Origin: Mycogone perniciosa
Taxonomy: Eukaryota; Ascomycota; Sordariomycetes; Hypocreales; Hypocreaceae
DNA length: 64,000 bases
Reading direction: 5' to 3'
Assembly (NCBI GenBank): GCA_025331125.1
Contig: JAOALB010000152.1
Span: 60,910-124,909 of the forward strand
This document shows positions 45,668 through 57,292 of this stretch, one piece after another. The notes under the pieces are model-generated. The model was not told where the DNA came from and did not search any database. It worked only from the letters and a program-made list of their open reading frames with translations. How positions within the stretch are numbered: position 1 is the stretch's first letter; each line of letters begins with the position of its first letter. A program made the position numbers and the translations under genes.

Positions 45668-46621
45668 ATGCCCGCGAGTTGGACGGCCTATATCGTCTCA
45701 TGGGTCATATGGTTGAGGTACAAGGGCTCATTCCAATCCGCTAAGGCTGTCCATAGGCGCATCGAGTTCGATCGCAGGACCAAGCAGACTCGTCCGCCAC
45801 AATATCTATATAGACAGTGCATCATTGAGCAGCGCCATGTCGGCGGGTGCATCGTCTACGATGTCGCCCCAAAGTCGGAACTGCCTAACCAGGCGCATAT
45901 CCTCTATCTCCATGGAGGAGCCTTCGTTTTCGAGATTGACCAGGCTCACTGGAGGATAATTGCGACGCTGGCAGAGCGGTTACAGGCTGTGGTCACCGTG
46001 GCGATTTACCCTCTGGGGCCTGAGCACTCATTGATGGAGATGTATGATGCGGTGCAGCCGTTGTACGATGAGATGGCTCTGCCGTCGAGAGATAATACGC
46101 CTTTCTTTGTCGTTGGAGATTCGGCTGGTGGCACCATGGCATTGGCTTTGACGCAGCGGGCTCTGAGGGCAGAGACACGCATCGCCTCTCGCCTCGTCCT
46201 TATTTCTCCTGGAGTGGAATTTACCTTCACAAACCCAGAGACAAAGGCGACAGCCCATATGGATCCGTGGCTAGATATCCCGGGCCTTAAGGAGGTTGTG
46301 CGGGTCCTCTGCCCGGACCTCGCGGCTGATGACCCCCGCGTGAGCCCCATCTATGGAGAGTTGGAAGAGCTGCCGCCGATGCTGGTGTTTGCAGGAACCC
46401 ATGATCTTTTGTCGCCAGATACCAAGCGGTTTGTGGCTAAAGCCAAAGCAAAGGGGAGAGAGGTAGAGCTCGTCGAGGGCGAGGGAATGCTTCACGTCTG
46501 GCCACTGGTGCCCATACCCGAAGCTGAGGAGGCTGTGGATAAGCTAGTATCGTGGTTGAACCGGGCCAAGCCACGACGACAGGAGCGAAAATATATCATC
46601 ACGTTTCCGGGGGGCGAATAG
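45668..46621 (+). CDS. Alpha/beta hydrolase, steryl acetyl hydrolase (SAY1)-like esterase
   Basis: A single exon of 317 residues. It belongs to the hormone-sensitive-lipase type (alpha/beta hydrolase fold 3): oxyanion motif LHGGAF with His82-Gly83-Gly84, nucleophile Ser152 in GDSAGG, acid Asp246 in GTHDLLSPD, and His276 in GMLHVWP, so the triad is complete. The N-terminus MPASWTAYIVSWVIWLRY could act as a membrane anchor as in yeast Say1, which deacetylates sterols in the ER. The exact substrate is not determined; esterases of this class are also common in secondary metabolism and detoxification. It starts next to the AT-rich accessory region at 47 kb. Confidence 0.82.
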   Translation: MPASWTAYIVSWVIWLRYKGSFQSAKAVHRRIEFDRRTKQTRPPQYLYRQCIIEQRHVGGCIVYDVAPKSELPNQAHILYLHGGAFVFEIDQAHWRIIATLAERLQAVVTVAIYPLGPEHSLMEMYDAVQPLYDEMALPSRDNTPFFVVGDSAGGTMALALTQRALRAETRIASRLVLISPGVEFTFTNPETKATAHMDPWLDIPGLKEVVRVLCPDLAADDPRVSPIYGELEELPPMLVFAGTHDLLSPDTKRFVAKAKAKGREVELVEGEGMLHVWPLVPIPEAEEAVDKLVSWLNRAKPRRQERKYIITFPGGE

Positions 46622-47672
46622 AAAGACGATGAAACGAATCAGTTTCAGTGGGATCATTGGGATGGAAAATCTGGGTACACTGTTCCCGGCTTACTCCGCA
46701 GATGCTCATCTGGATTTTTATTACGGAAGCGGTTGGGAAACAGATGGATTAGAACATCACAAGTGCTGATGTGATGCGACACCGCTATATGAGCTCAATT
46801 TTGCTGGAATTCTCTTTTTGATCAGGTTACGATGTCCATATCAAGGGCAAGGAGGAGGACTCATAGGTTTATGATTCCATTGGATTGGATTATGAGATTA
46901 CGACTGAATGCCAAAGACGTTTTCACGATGAAGTCACATTGGCATGATCTGACCACGGCTTTTGAGTCATGAATATTAAAGCAGATACTGAATAGAAACC
47001 ACCTGTTTAACTGCAACAGGATGAGACTCTGCTCCGTGGTTCCTAAGATCATCATGCGGCCTTGCCTATATCTGAAACGGGGATGGATTGAGTTGGAGGA
47101 GGTCAACTGAAGAGGCAGAGAGAAAATGGGTTTTATAATTGAATTGATTTGGAGTAATGCTATTGGAACAGATAGTCTATGCGCAGCAGCGAAATTCTCT
47201 TGCCATTCAATTCCTTAATCTTTTACAATGCCTTTTCGCTTTTAAAGTAAAGAAATATTTATTTTTTCGGTAATATGATGAATAATATGTTATATATTTA
47301 TAAAAAAGGTCAATAAAAAGTAGATTCCGTTTATTTAAAAGTCAATATAAAAAGCTAGGTTTTATACTCTATATTGTAAGAAGGTTTAAACTTAAAGGGC
47401 AGGTATATATCTGAAATGAATTTTTCTTAATAGCTACTTTAGGTAGTTAAAAGTAAAGGATTTCTAGCTATTAATACCTAAAGGTAAACTACCTATAAGT
47501 ATAGGAGGGAAGCTTGTTTAGGGCTTACTTACTATGGCGTACACTCTAGAGTCTCGGTGCATAATCTATCCTTATTAGCTTATCGGTTCTTAAATAATCC
47601 GATCCGTATATACTTGTCTATTATCGAGTCTTGACACCTTCCCTGGTTATCCCTGCTCTTAATGTTGGTAAT
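46622..47672. other. Intergenic region ending in an AT-rich, RIP-like block
   Basis: 1 kb without a supported gene. From about 47210 to 47640 the sequence is very AT-rich with many TA steps and short runs such as TTATATATTTATAAAAAAGG, unlike flanking coding DNA. This fits old repeat DNA altered by C-to-T mutation. I see no intact terminal repeats. Confidence 0.55.
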
Positions 47673-49070
47673 ATGCATACTCTTACTCGAGATCTGGTTA
47701 ACTTCTCTTTCGCATTCCACCTTGCTATCGTAGCGAAGGTTATTTATATATTCCGCCGCCTCTTACGTTCGCCGGTAATCAGAGGCATCCTTCTCGCATT
47801 CATCCTCTGGAATATCTTCGAAACATGGCATATCCGGTCACGCTTGAGCAGGCCGCGTCATCACGCCCGATTTGACAAACGTCCGAGAGTCTTCATTGCC
47901 AGTTTACACTGGAACGACGCGGATTTGCTCAAGGAGCACTGGAATAAAGCGTTGCTCGATGTAGTCAACTCTCTCGGACCTGCTAACGTATTCGTCAGCG
48001 TTTACGAGAGCGGGAGCTGGGATAGTACTAAGGACTATCTTCGTGAATTGGACCAGGAATTGGGCCGGGCAGGCGTCGACAGAAGTATCCTTCTGGATCC
48101 CACGTCCCATAAAGATGAGCTTTCAGCCTTGCCGCCGGACAAAGACCAAGATGGTTGGGTAATGACGCCCGAGGGAACGCGAAATCTTAGAAGGGTACCT
48201 TTCCTAGCCAACCTACGAAACAAATCCCTCCAGCCGCTTCATGACCTGTTTGCGCGAGGGATCGTATTTGATACAGTTCTCTTTCTAAATGATATTGTTT
48301 TTACAGTAAGGGAAAGTTCGGCGAATTTCGGCTTTGTGAGAGCTAATAGGTTCCAGGCTGAGGATGTGCTTGAGCTGTTGCATACTAACGGCGGGGAGTA
48401 TGCTGCAGCATGTTCGCTGGACTTCTCTACCCCTACCCACTTCTATGATACCTTCGTCCTTCGGGACTCGAACGGGCATGAGATTGTGGGCTTAACATGG
48501 CCCTATTTCAGATCCTCGAGTTCTCGAAAAGCCATGAAGCTTGGCAGACCAGTCCCAGTTACGAGTTGCTGGAACGGAATGGGTAAGCCCGCCCTGCATC
48601 CTCTGTGTGACATGATCTGATCTTATCGTTTAGTCGCGATGCCCGCGATTGCGTTTACAGCGTATAACAAGACAGCTAAATCCAGCCTCTCCTTCCGTGG
48701 AATTGATGATAGCCTTGCTGCATACCACCTCGAGGGATCAGAGTGTTGCCTGATACACGCTGACAACCCTCTGAAGACATCCCATGGTATCTATGTCAAC
48801 CCCAATGTCCGCGTGGCCTACAAAGCCCAGAACTATGTCGCTGTGAATCCGCAAGGATGTTGGCTTTCCGTGTACGGCATAATCACAGGCCTCTGGAAAA
48901 ATAGGCTCAAGCGATGGTTAACGGCGCCGCTCTTTGCATTCAAGCAATTAAGAGTAAAAGGCAAGGTGGAAGAGTGGCAGAAACAAGGCCCTAATCGGGA
49001 AGAGGAAGGCTGGTTCTGCATCGTAGATGATATGCAAGTAATTGTTTCTAATGGATGGACTCATATGTAA
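47673..49070 (+). CDS. CAP59/CMT1-family mannosyltransferase-like protein
   Basis: Exons 47673-48305, 48357-48582 and 48634-49070 give 431 residues. A signal-anchor helix lies near residues 35-58 (GILLAFILWNIFETW). The conserved core has RVFIASLHWNDADLLKEHW, NVFVSVYESGSWDSTKDYL, FDTVLFLNDIVFTAEDVLEL and CSLDFSTPTHFYDTFVLRDS, then NGMVAMPAIAF and GIYVNPNVRVAY. These match the fungal family of Cryptococcus alpha-1,3-mannosyltransferase CMT1 and CAP59. The acceptor in this organism is unknown. The first intron (51 bases) is stop-free and in frame; removing it joins VFT to AEDVLELL as in relatives. The frame continues upstream to 47631 with no other ATG. AT-rich blocks flank the gene on both sides, suggesting an accessory location. 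Confidence 0.85.
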
Positions 49071-50273
49071 TTAGAAGTTAAATGTACTAGAGGGTTATGA
49101 AATTAGAACACCCATTTTCCCGCTGCCCTTATTATTCCAACTTAACACTAACACTATTACAATATCGCAACCATATTTTTTATTAGTTAATAAAAAACTA
49201 TATTATTATATGAAAGAAATTTCCCAATTTTTTTTCATATTACTTAAATTATAAACGCTTATTAAAATATAAAAAAATTGCTTGGAGACTCCTATAACTA
49301 TATATAGATTATTTATTTTACTAGTAATTTTTATCTATTCAGACATGCTGATTCAGCCTACTACTGACTACATGTCAATATGTTGCATGGATTTTATATG
49401 ACGACTTATAGATATAATAATCTGAGTTCCTTTACTTTGTAATCCATATGTACACAGAGTAATACCATGATTCTGGGGGCTATTCGAGCACACATCCAGG
49501 AGGTTACACGCAGACAATATATTCAAATTTACCACTTATTTGACGGCATTACTTCTTAGATGGGTCTTTTCCTCCTTAATGTGCCCGACAAAAGGGGTTG
49601 GCGGAGTTTCCCGGGCAGAGCCTGATTGGGAGGAGACTCCTTCTGACGAGGGCTGAATGGGGATTTGTCTTGTCGTGATGCGCTCCATCTACAAAGCATG
49701 TCATGTCAGTACGAAGGATTAGTAGTCTCTGAAAAGAGCATCCTTCTCGAATGTTCCACATCGTGACTTGCAGCATTAGAAATCGCCCCGCGCTTCTATG
49801 AGATTAGCAGCACCAACAAAACAAAACGCCCGGGCCCCCAAATCAAACCCGCCAGGCGGAGATGCACTGAACAAACGACTCGTCATATTGTTCCATTCCA
49901 TATCTTAACAAACGAACCGCGTGCTTCAAATCCGTGCTCCGCCTCACACTTCACACCTCAAAGTCCCATCATCATCTCCGTTCTGCTTCGTTTGTTTAAA
50001 TCGATCCGCTGAGTTGGGATATTGTTTTTGTATCCGCACGCACATCCGCCTCGTCCTATTAAGCCCAGCCGTCGCTCTGATCCTTTCTGCCTCGTTGAAA
50101 CTAATCGGGCATCATTGGCGCATTCGGAGTGCGGACATTGCGGGACACATACCACTTCGTATTTACAGCCTGATTGATGTGTGTGACACAACCGACTCGC
50201 CCCCTCACTTGAAAGCTTCAGCGCATTCGACCTTTGGCCTCATCTCTCCTCGCTACAACAGCATCCAGGCGCC
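49071..50273. other. AT-rich block then CHIP promoter
   Basis: 1.2 kb. From about 49080 to 49480 the DNA is AT-rich with low C content (runs such as ATTAGTTAATAAAAAACTA), resembling the block on the other side of the CAP59-type gene. The rest is ordinary intergenic sequence leading to the U-box gene. No gene supported. Confidence 0.55.
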
Positions 50274-51248
50274 ATGTCCAAGGCAACGCAGCTCAAGGAG
50301 GAGGGGAACCGATACTACCTGGCGGGCGACTATGTCATTGCCGATGGCCTCTACTCCAAGGCGTACGAATGAATCCCCTCACCTATGACCACCTGTAGCC
50401 ACCATATATCCCATCATCACGATGCTAACGAAATGCCCTCCCCAGCATCATCGCGGACCCCAAAAACCCAGCGCTCTACACCAACCGCGCTATGGCCCGC
50501 CTCAAGCTCCGCTACTGGGATTCCGTCATCACCGACTGCCAGACCTGTCTCAACCTCTCGCCAAACAACATGAAAGCCCACTTCTACCTCAGCCAAGCCC
50601 AGCTTTGCGCCGGAGACCTCGACGGCGCGCTGAGCAACGCCCTTGCCGCCCACAGTATATGTGCCGCCTCGAACGACAAGTCCCTGGCTGCTGTAACCGC
50701 CATCGTGCTCAGGTGCAAGAAGGAGCGCTGGGATGCTCTCGAGAGGAAGCGCCTGAGGCAGCATCGCCAGCTTGAGAAGGAGGTGTTGAATCTGATTCGC
50801 AGGGAGGGAGAGGAAACCCTGGTCGAGGTTGGGGACGATGAAATCGAGAGGAGGGCGGTTGAGGAGGAGACCGATATCAAGCTCGCCATGGTGAGCGATG
50901 TGTTTGAACGAGCGAGGGTGCAGTCAGAGAGGCGGCGCAAAGTCCCCGACTGGGCCATTGACGACATTGGCTTTGGCATCATGGTCGATCCCGTCATTGT
51001 AAGTCTTGAACCAGCCTCTTTTCTTCTTCTTTTCTCTCTCTTTTGTTATCGCCTTCTCACGTGTCACCCACCAGACCAAGATGGGCAAATCTTATGAACG
51101 CGCGACCATCATGGAGCACCTCCGCCGACATCCCAGCGATCCTCTCACGCGCGAGCCCTTGCAGGCCTCAGACCTGCGACCAAACCTCGGATTGCGACAA
51201 GCCTGCGAAGAGTTTCTCGAGGAAAACGGCTGGGCAGTTGACTGGTGA
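50274..51248 (+). CDS. CHIP/STUB1-like TPR U-box E3 ubiquitin ligase
   Basis: Exons 50274-50362, 50446-50998 and 51075-51248 give 271 residues. Three TPR motifs occupy about 1-110 (KEEGNRYYLAGDYVIADGLY, then NPALYTNRAMARLKLRYWDS and NMKAHFYLSQAQLCAGDLD), a charged helical linker about 125-190, and a U-box about 200-268 (MVDPVITKMGKSYERATIME, LRRHPSDPLTREPLQASDL). This is the CHIP layout: the TPR part docks on Hsp70/Hsp90 C-termini and the U-box recruits an E2 to ubiquitinate misfolded clients. The length is close to that of animal CHIP (about 300). Both introns join family-consistent sequence, for example SKAIIADPKNPALY and DPVITKMG. Confidence 0.9.
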
Positions 51249-51951
51249 ACTCTCTCTTCTTCTTTCCTCTTATTTTTTTTTGATGAATCGCCAAGGACGC
51301 TGGATTGTTTTTCCTTTTTCTCTTCTTTCTTTCCCCCTTCCACCAGGATTATGACAATGGTGACGGATGGGCGCATGGCGTGGAGTTACGGTTAAGGATA
51401 TCGTGAGATCTCTCTCATCTTTAGGTCTTTTTTCCCCACACAATTTTGTTTCGATTTTTACGAGTAAGGCGGCTGGGATCTAAGTGAGCTTCATAAGAAT
51501 GCATAGGCAACAGACTTGACACCAAAGAAGTGCTTGAGTAGAAGCAAGAAGAAGCCTCTGCCGCAGAGCCGTTTCGCAGTTCATAGGTTTTATGCGCAGA
51601 GAATCATTTATTCCGTCTATTGCTGATCTAGCTAGCCTCCTTCATGCTTCGCATTCATGTTCATGGTCTCGGATCTCTATATATACACACCATCCAACCA
51701 ACACGCCCCCAATGCGCCCGACGCCTACGGATACACCTATTCATTTCGTGCCCGTACGCATGAGGGATATCGTCATGTCATGACCATCCAATACTCGCTC
51801 TATGCCATGCCATGTCAGAAAGGCAGGGAAAGAAACATCATAACCAAAAGTAAAACATGCCCACAGTGCCACCAAAACGCCAATAGAATGCAATCATCAC
51901 ACCACCGCCTGCACCACCCTCCTTTTCTAATGCCAAAAACTCATCACTGTT
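51249..51951. other. Convergent 3' intergenic region
   Basis: 0.7 kb between the stops of the CHIP-like gene and the NIPA-like gene. T-rich and CT-rich runs; no gene supported. Confidence 0.5.
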
Positions 51952-53791
51952 TTATATAAAGGCTTGTGGCGGGTCGGATGCATTATGGTTCTCTGGGCCG
52001 GCCCGGACGAGCCCCACGCGTTCCTCTTCAGATGGTTGGGGAGTCCGTCGAAAGACACGGTTGAAAGAGAACTGGCGTCGCGCGCCGTGTGGAGGTGGTG
52101 TAGGGGCCAGACTACGGCCATCGCTAATGTCGGTACCGCCACCGCGGTATTCGGTATCTTGAGAATTAAAAAAGATATGCTCCCGTGTCTGGCCGTAATA
52201 AGCGCCGGTCTCGTCATCGGGTCTCTGCTGGGGGATGGCAATCTGAGTCAGGGGTACTGGGTGCATAGGACTGCGCATCTTGTCGGAGTGGTAATCATCG
52301 TTGTGAACCGGCATAGTCGGGTAATGTAGTGGTCGTCCCCGGATTGTGCCTGCTATGCTGGAGAATATAGTGCTGCGATCGTTTTCCTCGAGTTCCTCAT
52401 CCGTAGGAAAACGTGACATGCCCAAGGGTGGATGAGGGGTGCGGATGCGAAGACTAGGTGACAAGGGCATGGGCGGAGGTGATGTCGCTGATCGCGTGCG
52501 AATACTCATACTTGATGCGACGGTCCGTCTTCGCCTCAAACCATCCCACTCGTACATCGGTTGCCCGTCCTCGCTGATAGGTTCCATGGATTCCATCATT
52601 TTCTCCTCATGTAGCCGCTTGAGTTCCTCGGCCTCCATCCTTAATCGTGAGTTTGATATCCGTCGTACGATGGCGGCGGCGCCTCGGATAGCGTCAGCCT
52701 TGGGCTCCGATTCGGGTTGTTCCTGCTCAGCAATAGTGTGTATCTGATCGAGATCGCCACTGAAGACAGCGGCATCGGGTACGTCCTTGGCCGATTTGGA
52801 GAGCTGTAGGAGCACAACTCCAGAGCATATTGTTAGGAATCCTAGTACGACCGTCACAATAGACTGTGCTGTTCCCTTGAAGCCTTGGAATAAGACTGCG
52901 GACGTTATGATAGTGGTGGTGGTAAAATAAACGTAATATGTCGGCGTAACAATGGCGGCATTGAAGATGTTGAGGGCTTTCTATAGGCGTCCATATTAGT
53001 TTTTGATCAATCTGAGGAGGCTGTATTAGGGAGCGTCTCACGTTAAGGAATATGATCTCTGTCAACAAGGTGGCAATAACGAAAACGAAAAGCACCCATA
53101 AAAACCATTCCTTGTATTGCGGCTTCCCGCCGGCCCATGCAATAATGGCAGAACCAAGACCCTGGGTTGACACGACACTCAATCCTCCGATCCAGCTGCA
53201 GATTGAGATGTAGACCAGCATGTTCTTCTTACCCCATCTTGGTCCCACGAAAAAGGCGACTAGAATTGATCCAACAATGACGACACCGGCATAGGAGAGG
53301 AAGCCTGGTGTAATGACGTATTTCTGCATCTGCTGGATATCGGCGACGGAGGATTCCTGCGGCGCATTCATGACGATGACGACGGAGCCAACTATACAGA
53401 GAAAACATGCGACCTTTCCTACTAAACTGAGTCGCTCCTTGAGGAAAATCGCCGAGAGGACGGTACAGATGACAACGGACAATGCGCCGAGAGGTGTCAC
53501 CAAGATGGCGTCGGTGAAGGCATAAGCGACAAAATTGCAGATTTCGCCAATAATCATAAGCGTCATGCCTGCCCACCAGAACGCATTCTTGAGGTAGCCA
53601 TAACCTTCGCCCGCGACCTCGTTGTACTTTTCGTTTGCCTTGAGCAGGCCGACCTTCTTGAGCACAAACGACGTTCCAATAAAGACGCCGGAACCAATGG
53701 CTAGGCCGATACCGATAGCTTTGTAGTATGGTGGTCGTTCGGCGCCATCTCCAGGTATAATGCCAGATCGATCGAAGAGTTCGTGTTCCAT
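51952..53791 (-). CDS. NIPA-like magnesium transporter (DUF803)
   Basis: Exons 53791-53042 and 52980-51952 encode 592 residues. The first half has nine membrane helices with the NIPA signatures AIGSGVFIGTSFVLKKVGLL, YLKNAFWWAGMTLMIIGEI, NFVAYAFTDAILVTPLGAL and SAIFLKERLSLVGKVAC. Splicing of the 61-base intron joins ATLLTEIIFLN to KALNIFNAAIVTPTYYVYF, a family hallmark. The C-terminal ~270 residues are a polar cytosolic tail rich in Arg, Ser and Pro, long compared with animal NIPA and typical for moulds; it likely carries regulatory phosphorylation sites. The start MEHELFDRSG at 53791 was chosen because the upstream frame is Phe/Asn-rich low-complexity sequence without ATG. Mg transport is family knowledge, not shown here. 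Confidence 0.9.
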
Positions 53792-55885
53792 CGTAGAACG
53801 GTTGGTCGGGTTTGGAGAGAGGGAAAGAGGAATGAGGAGGAAGAAGAAGAAGAGAGGTGGTTCTGAACCGAGCCGGATCACATGGGGAATCGCACAATCA
53901 GTTTGAGAATGGATATTATTATTGTTGTTGTTGTTGTTGTTCTGCAAGTGTGCCGAAGGAAGCGAAGCGACCGCGGAGACAGCGGAACGAGGAAGGAAAA
54001 AGAAAAGAAAGCAAAAAAGCAAAAAAGTTAGGCAAACTCGGGGGAGGAAATGCAACGGGATTCGTGGGCGAATTGCGGTGGCTGGTGTTGGAGATGCGAG
54101 TCAAAGTCATAGAGCTGAGAGAGGACAAAGAGGTTGATAGGGATGAACGAGTTGAGACAGTAGCCGCCTGGAACATGTGGCTCGAAGGGGTTCCGGTTTT
54201 TTGCAACGTTCCCACTATGGGGAAGCCAAAACGGAACAGGCGCCAGGGCCATTAGGCTCGGCGCTTTTGAGGCGATAGCCCCTGTACGGAGTAGTGGCAA
54301 AAGAGATCTCTCGCATTAACAGGACAATTTATCTACGAATTAGAACAGCCTGCGCAAGTCAGGCGGACTATGTCGTCGAATTATAAGAAGGTGGCGGAAT
54401 GTTTGCTACGACCGCGAGTTCATGTTTGTTCGTGTGGTCGTAATGATTGATGCCTTTCTCCTTGGGGAACATTCCAAACTCGACCCCATGTCCATCTTGA
54501 ATTTAAGGGTGACTATAAATACCCATACCCCCACGATTCTGGAAAGGATCCATCAGCTGAACCGTCCCGTGCACGCACACCAGAGACTCATGCTGTTGTG
54601 TTCATCATCACAGACGCGCAGGATAATAGATGGCCCCCTCGTTCGGATATTCATTGCGACCCAGTCCAACCGCGAATGTTTCGACCATAATGGAAGGCCG
54701 TTCAGACGACATGAGTCTGATGCTAAATTAAGCCTAAGCCTAGCGTGCAGCCCCTGCCTTGCCTTGACAGAGAGACCCTCAGTTTGTCGTGTTTTCAATT
54801 TGTACGGAGTACCGGAAACGCCGTGGCTATCCCCTGAGCAACGCCGTTGGTTGGGCTCAACAAAGTTTAAAGTAAAGGATCCCGAGGTTGGTGGCTATGT
54901 ACGAAGTACTAGGAATGTTAGTAGTACATACTACTACTAGTGTAGATCTATGAGGTGAAGCCATCAAATCTTAAGCTGCTGTCAGTGTCAGTTAATGCAT
55001 CTCACGCACGCAAAACTATGGTGTCATTGACGCAACCAGCGCCACAGGTGACTGGCTGACAACTCGCAAATCGAGGCGCAACAACCCCGCCATCTTGTAT
55101 GGACTGTTTCAGTTTCATCTTAATGACACAATCTCCAAAGCCAATTAATGAATGGCCTTGAGTTTGTATTTATGATCGTCGATTGTCTACTACAGAACTC
55201 GCATCGTTATTCTGCTTATTATCTAGGATATACCCAGCAGTATCAAACACCTCAGTGAATCGCCAAAATCTTGCAGCAGCCTGTTGGCATCATGCGGGTC
55301 ACAGCCCTTCTGCCACAAGGCATACTGCGACCGCCATCACAGAAAAATATGGTTCAAGATGCTTCACTAAATGCACCTGGAACCTCAGCTGATGCGCCAC
55401 CTTCTGAGGATTTCTTTGAGTCTGCGAAGTCGGCGGTTGACTGTCAAATAGACTGGACGAGATCGGATGAGGAGCAGATCAGATGCAAGGTTGACTTTTT
55501 TTGACGGATAATGGGCAAGTTGAAGAGTACGTGGACATAGCCTATGAATGGCGCTGATCTGCCGCATCCCAGGTTTCAACTCCCAATGTGATACTGTCAA
55601 GACACCCAAGTTTAGCCCATAAGACAAGCTCACAACGATGGTTCCATAATTCATGCCTCATAATCGTCACAAACTGATGTCAAGCAAATTAAAAGACGGG
55701 CAAGTTAGCAACATACAGTATCAATAACGACTAATCTTGTATATTGGCACTGTACCAAGTGCCCCTCCGTCCTCTATCCTGATTGCTCAACTAACTTTGT
55801 CTGATCCGAAGTTTCATCGAACCCGCAATTCAACATCCGATCGACAGCCATTGGGAGCGGACACGGCATCGTGTCTGTCGCCAAC
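53792..55885. other. Divergent intergenic region with a possible transporter fragment
   Basis: 2.1 kb between the NIPA-like gene (minus) and DHODH (plus). It contains a (TTG)n run near 53920-53940, the words TACGGAGTA near 54285 and 54805 and TACGAAGTA near 54900, and an open stretch at 55292-55504 ending WTRSDEEQIRCKVDFF that recalls the N-terminus of allantoate-permease-type MFS proteins but stops at once. A 172-residue frame at 54422-54940 has no recognisable features and spans the dispersed words, so I do not call it. Confidence 0.45.
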
Positions 55886-57292
55886 ATGTCTGCCTCAATC
55901 CTTCGATCGCGTGTAGCTGCTTCAAGCATCCGATCGGCTCCGAGGCCACTCGCGAACGCACGAAAGCCCGTCTCCCTTCCCGGCCAATGCTCCCGGCGTC
56001 AGGCATCGAGCTCATCTAGCGGCTCGACACAATTCGGAGGAGCAAAGGTTGCGCTATACAGCGGAGCTCTCGCGACATCACTTTACCTCACATATCTCTA
56101 CACAACCGATACGCGAGCGTTCGTCCATCGCTGGGTGGTTCCGCCGTTGATTAGGTGGCTGTTCCCTGATGCCGAGGATGCGCATCACGCAGGAACTTCT
56201 GCGCTGAAGCTCCTGTACGAGCTCAACCTTCACCCCAGAGAACGCATCTCTGCCCTCGATGCCTCAAAGCTATCGGTCTCGGTCTTCGATAACCAATTGA
56301 CCAACCCGATCGGTATCTCGGCCGGACTCGACAAGGACGCCGAGATTCCTGATGTGCTCTTTGCGCTCGGAGCTGGACTTGTTGAAGTTGGTGGTTGCAC
56401 GCCTCTGCCTCAGGATGGAAACCCCAAGCCCCGAGTCTTTCGCGTGCCGATCCTGGACGGCATGGTCAATCGATATGGGCTGAATTCTCGAGGTGCGGAT
56501 GATATGGCCATCCGCCTGCGCAACCGGCTCCGGAAATTTGCGCGCTCTGTCGGATTGAGCGAGGACGAGGTTTTGAATGGCGAGGCTGGCGTTCCGGCGG
56601 GAAGCTTGCTGTCTGGACGGCTGCTTGCTGTGCAGATTGCCAAGAATAAGGAGACGGATGAGCGAGACGAGAAAGCAGTGGCTGCCGATTACGTCTACTG
56701 TGCGCGCAGACTAGCCCGATATGCCGATGTGCTGGTTGTCAACGTTAGCAGTCCAAACACTCCTGGACTCCGAGATCTCCAGGCAACCGAGCCGTTGACA
56801 CGACTGCTGAGTGCAGTTGTCGACGAGGCTACCAGAACCGACAGGAAAACCCGACCCAAGGTTATGGTCAAGGTCTCACCTGATGAGGATGAGGATGCGC
56901 AAATGGAGGGCATTGTCCAGGCGGTTCAAAGAAGTGGCGTTGACGGCATCATTGTGGGTAATACAACGAAGAGAAGAACAGGACTGGTGCCAGAGGGCGT
57001 CAGGTTGACCATCAAGGAGCAGAAGGCATTGATGGAGCAGGGAGGCTACTCCGGCCCAGCCATGTTTGAACGAACCCTTGACCTAGTCTCCAGATACCGC
57101 AAGATTCTGGACTCACAGGCGTCGGGAGACGGACAGAAAATCCTCTTCGCAACGGGCGGTATTACGAACGGAGAGCAGGCGTTGGAGGTGTTGAATGCTG
57201 GCGCCAGTGTGGCAATGATCTACACAGGACTTGTCTACGGAGGCGCTGGCACGGTAACGAGAATCAAGAGTGAGATGCAAAAAGCCATATAG
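55886..57292 (+). CDS. URA9: Mitochondrial dihydroorotate dehydrogenase (class 2)
   Basis: A single exon of 468 residues from the ATG at 55886 (MSASILRSRVAASSIRS); the frame continues upstream to a GTG at 55871 only. A Ser/Arg-rich presequence and a membrane helix (ALYSGALATSLYLTYLY) at about 55-72 match class 2 enzymes bound to the mitochondrial inner membrane. FMN-site motifs follow: NPIGISAGLDKDAEIPDVLF, VEVGGCTPLPQDGNPKPRVF, NRYGLNSRG, VNVSSPNTPGLRDLQ with the catalytic Ser, MVKVSPD, VGNTTKRRTG, ATGGI and MIYTGLVYGG. It oxidises dihydroorotate to orotate in pyrimidine synthesis with ubiquinone as acceptor. The Ser-for-Cys base position agrees with the quinone-dependent class. The gene symbol follows yeast-type naming and is a suggestion. 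Confidence 0.94.
   Translation: MSASILRSRVAASSIRSAPRPLANARKPVSLPGQCSRRQASSSSSGSTQFGGAKVALYSGALATSLYLTYLYTTDTRAFVHRWVVPPLIRWLFPDAEDAHHAGTSALKLLYELNLHPRERISALDASKLSVSVFDNQLTNPIGISAGLDKDAEIPDVLFALGAGLVEVGGCTPLPQDGNPKPRVFRVPILDGMVNRYGLNSRGADDMAIRLRNRLRKFARSVGLSEDEVLNGEAGVPAGSLLSGRLLAVQIAKNKETDERDEKAVAADYVYCARRLARYADVLVVNVSSPNTPGLRDLQATEPLTRLLSAVVDEATRTDRKTRPKVMVKVSPDEDEDAQMEGIVQAVQRSGVDGIIVGNTTKRRTGLVPEGVRLTIKEQKALMEQGGYSGPAMFERTLDLVSRYRKILDSQASGDGQKILFATGGITNGEQALEVLNAGASVAMIYTGLVYGGAGTVTRIKSEMQKAI

Noticed and set aside
54422..54940. 172-residue open frame on the plus strand
   Set aside because: No recognisable motif, odd composition, and it runs over the dispersed TACGGAGTA and TACGAAGTA words that otherwise mark non-coding DNA.
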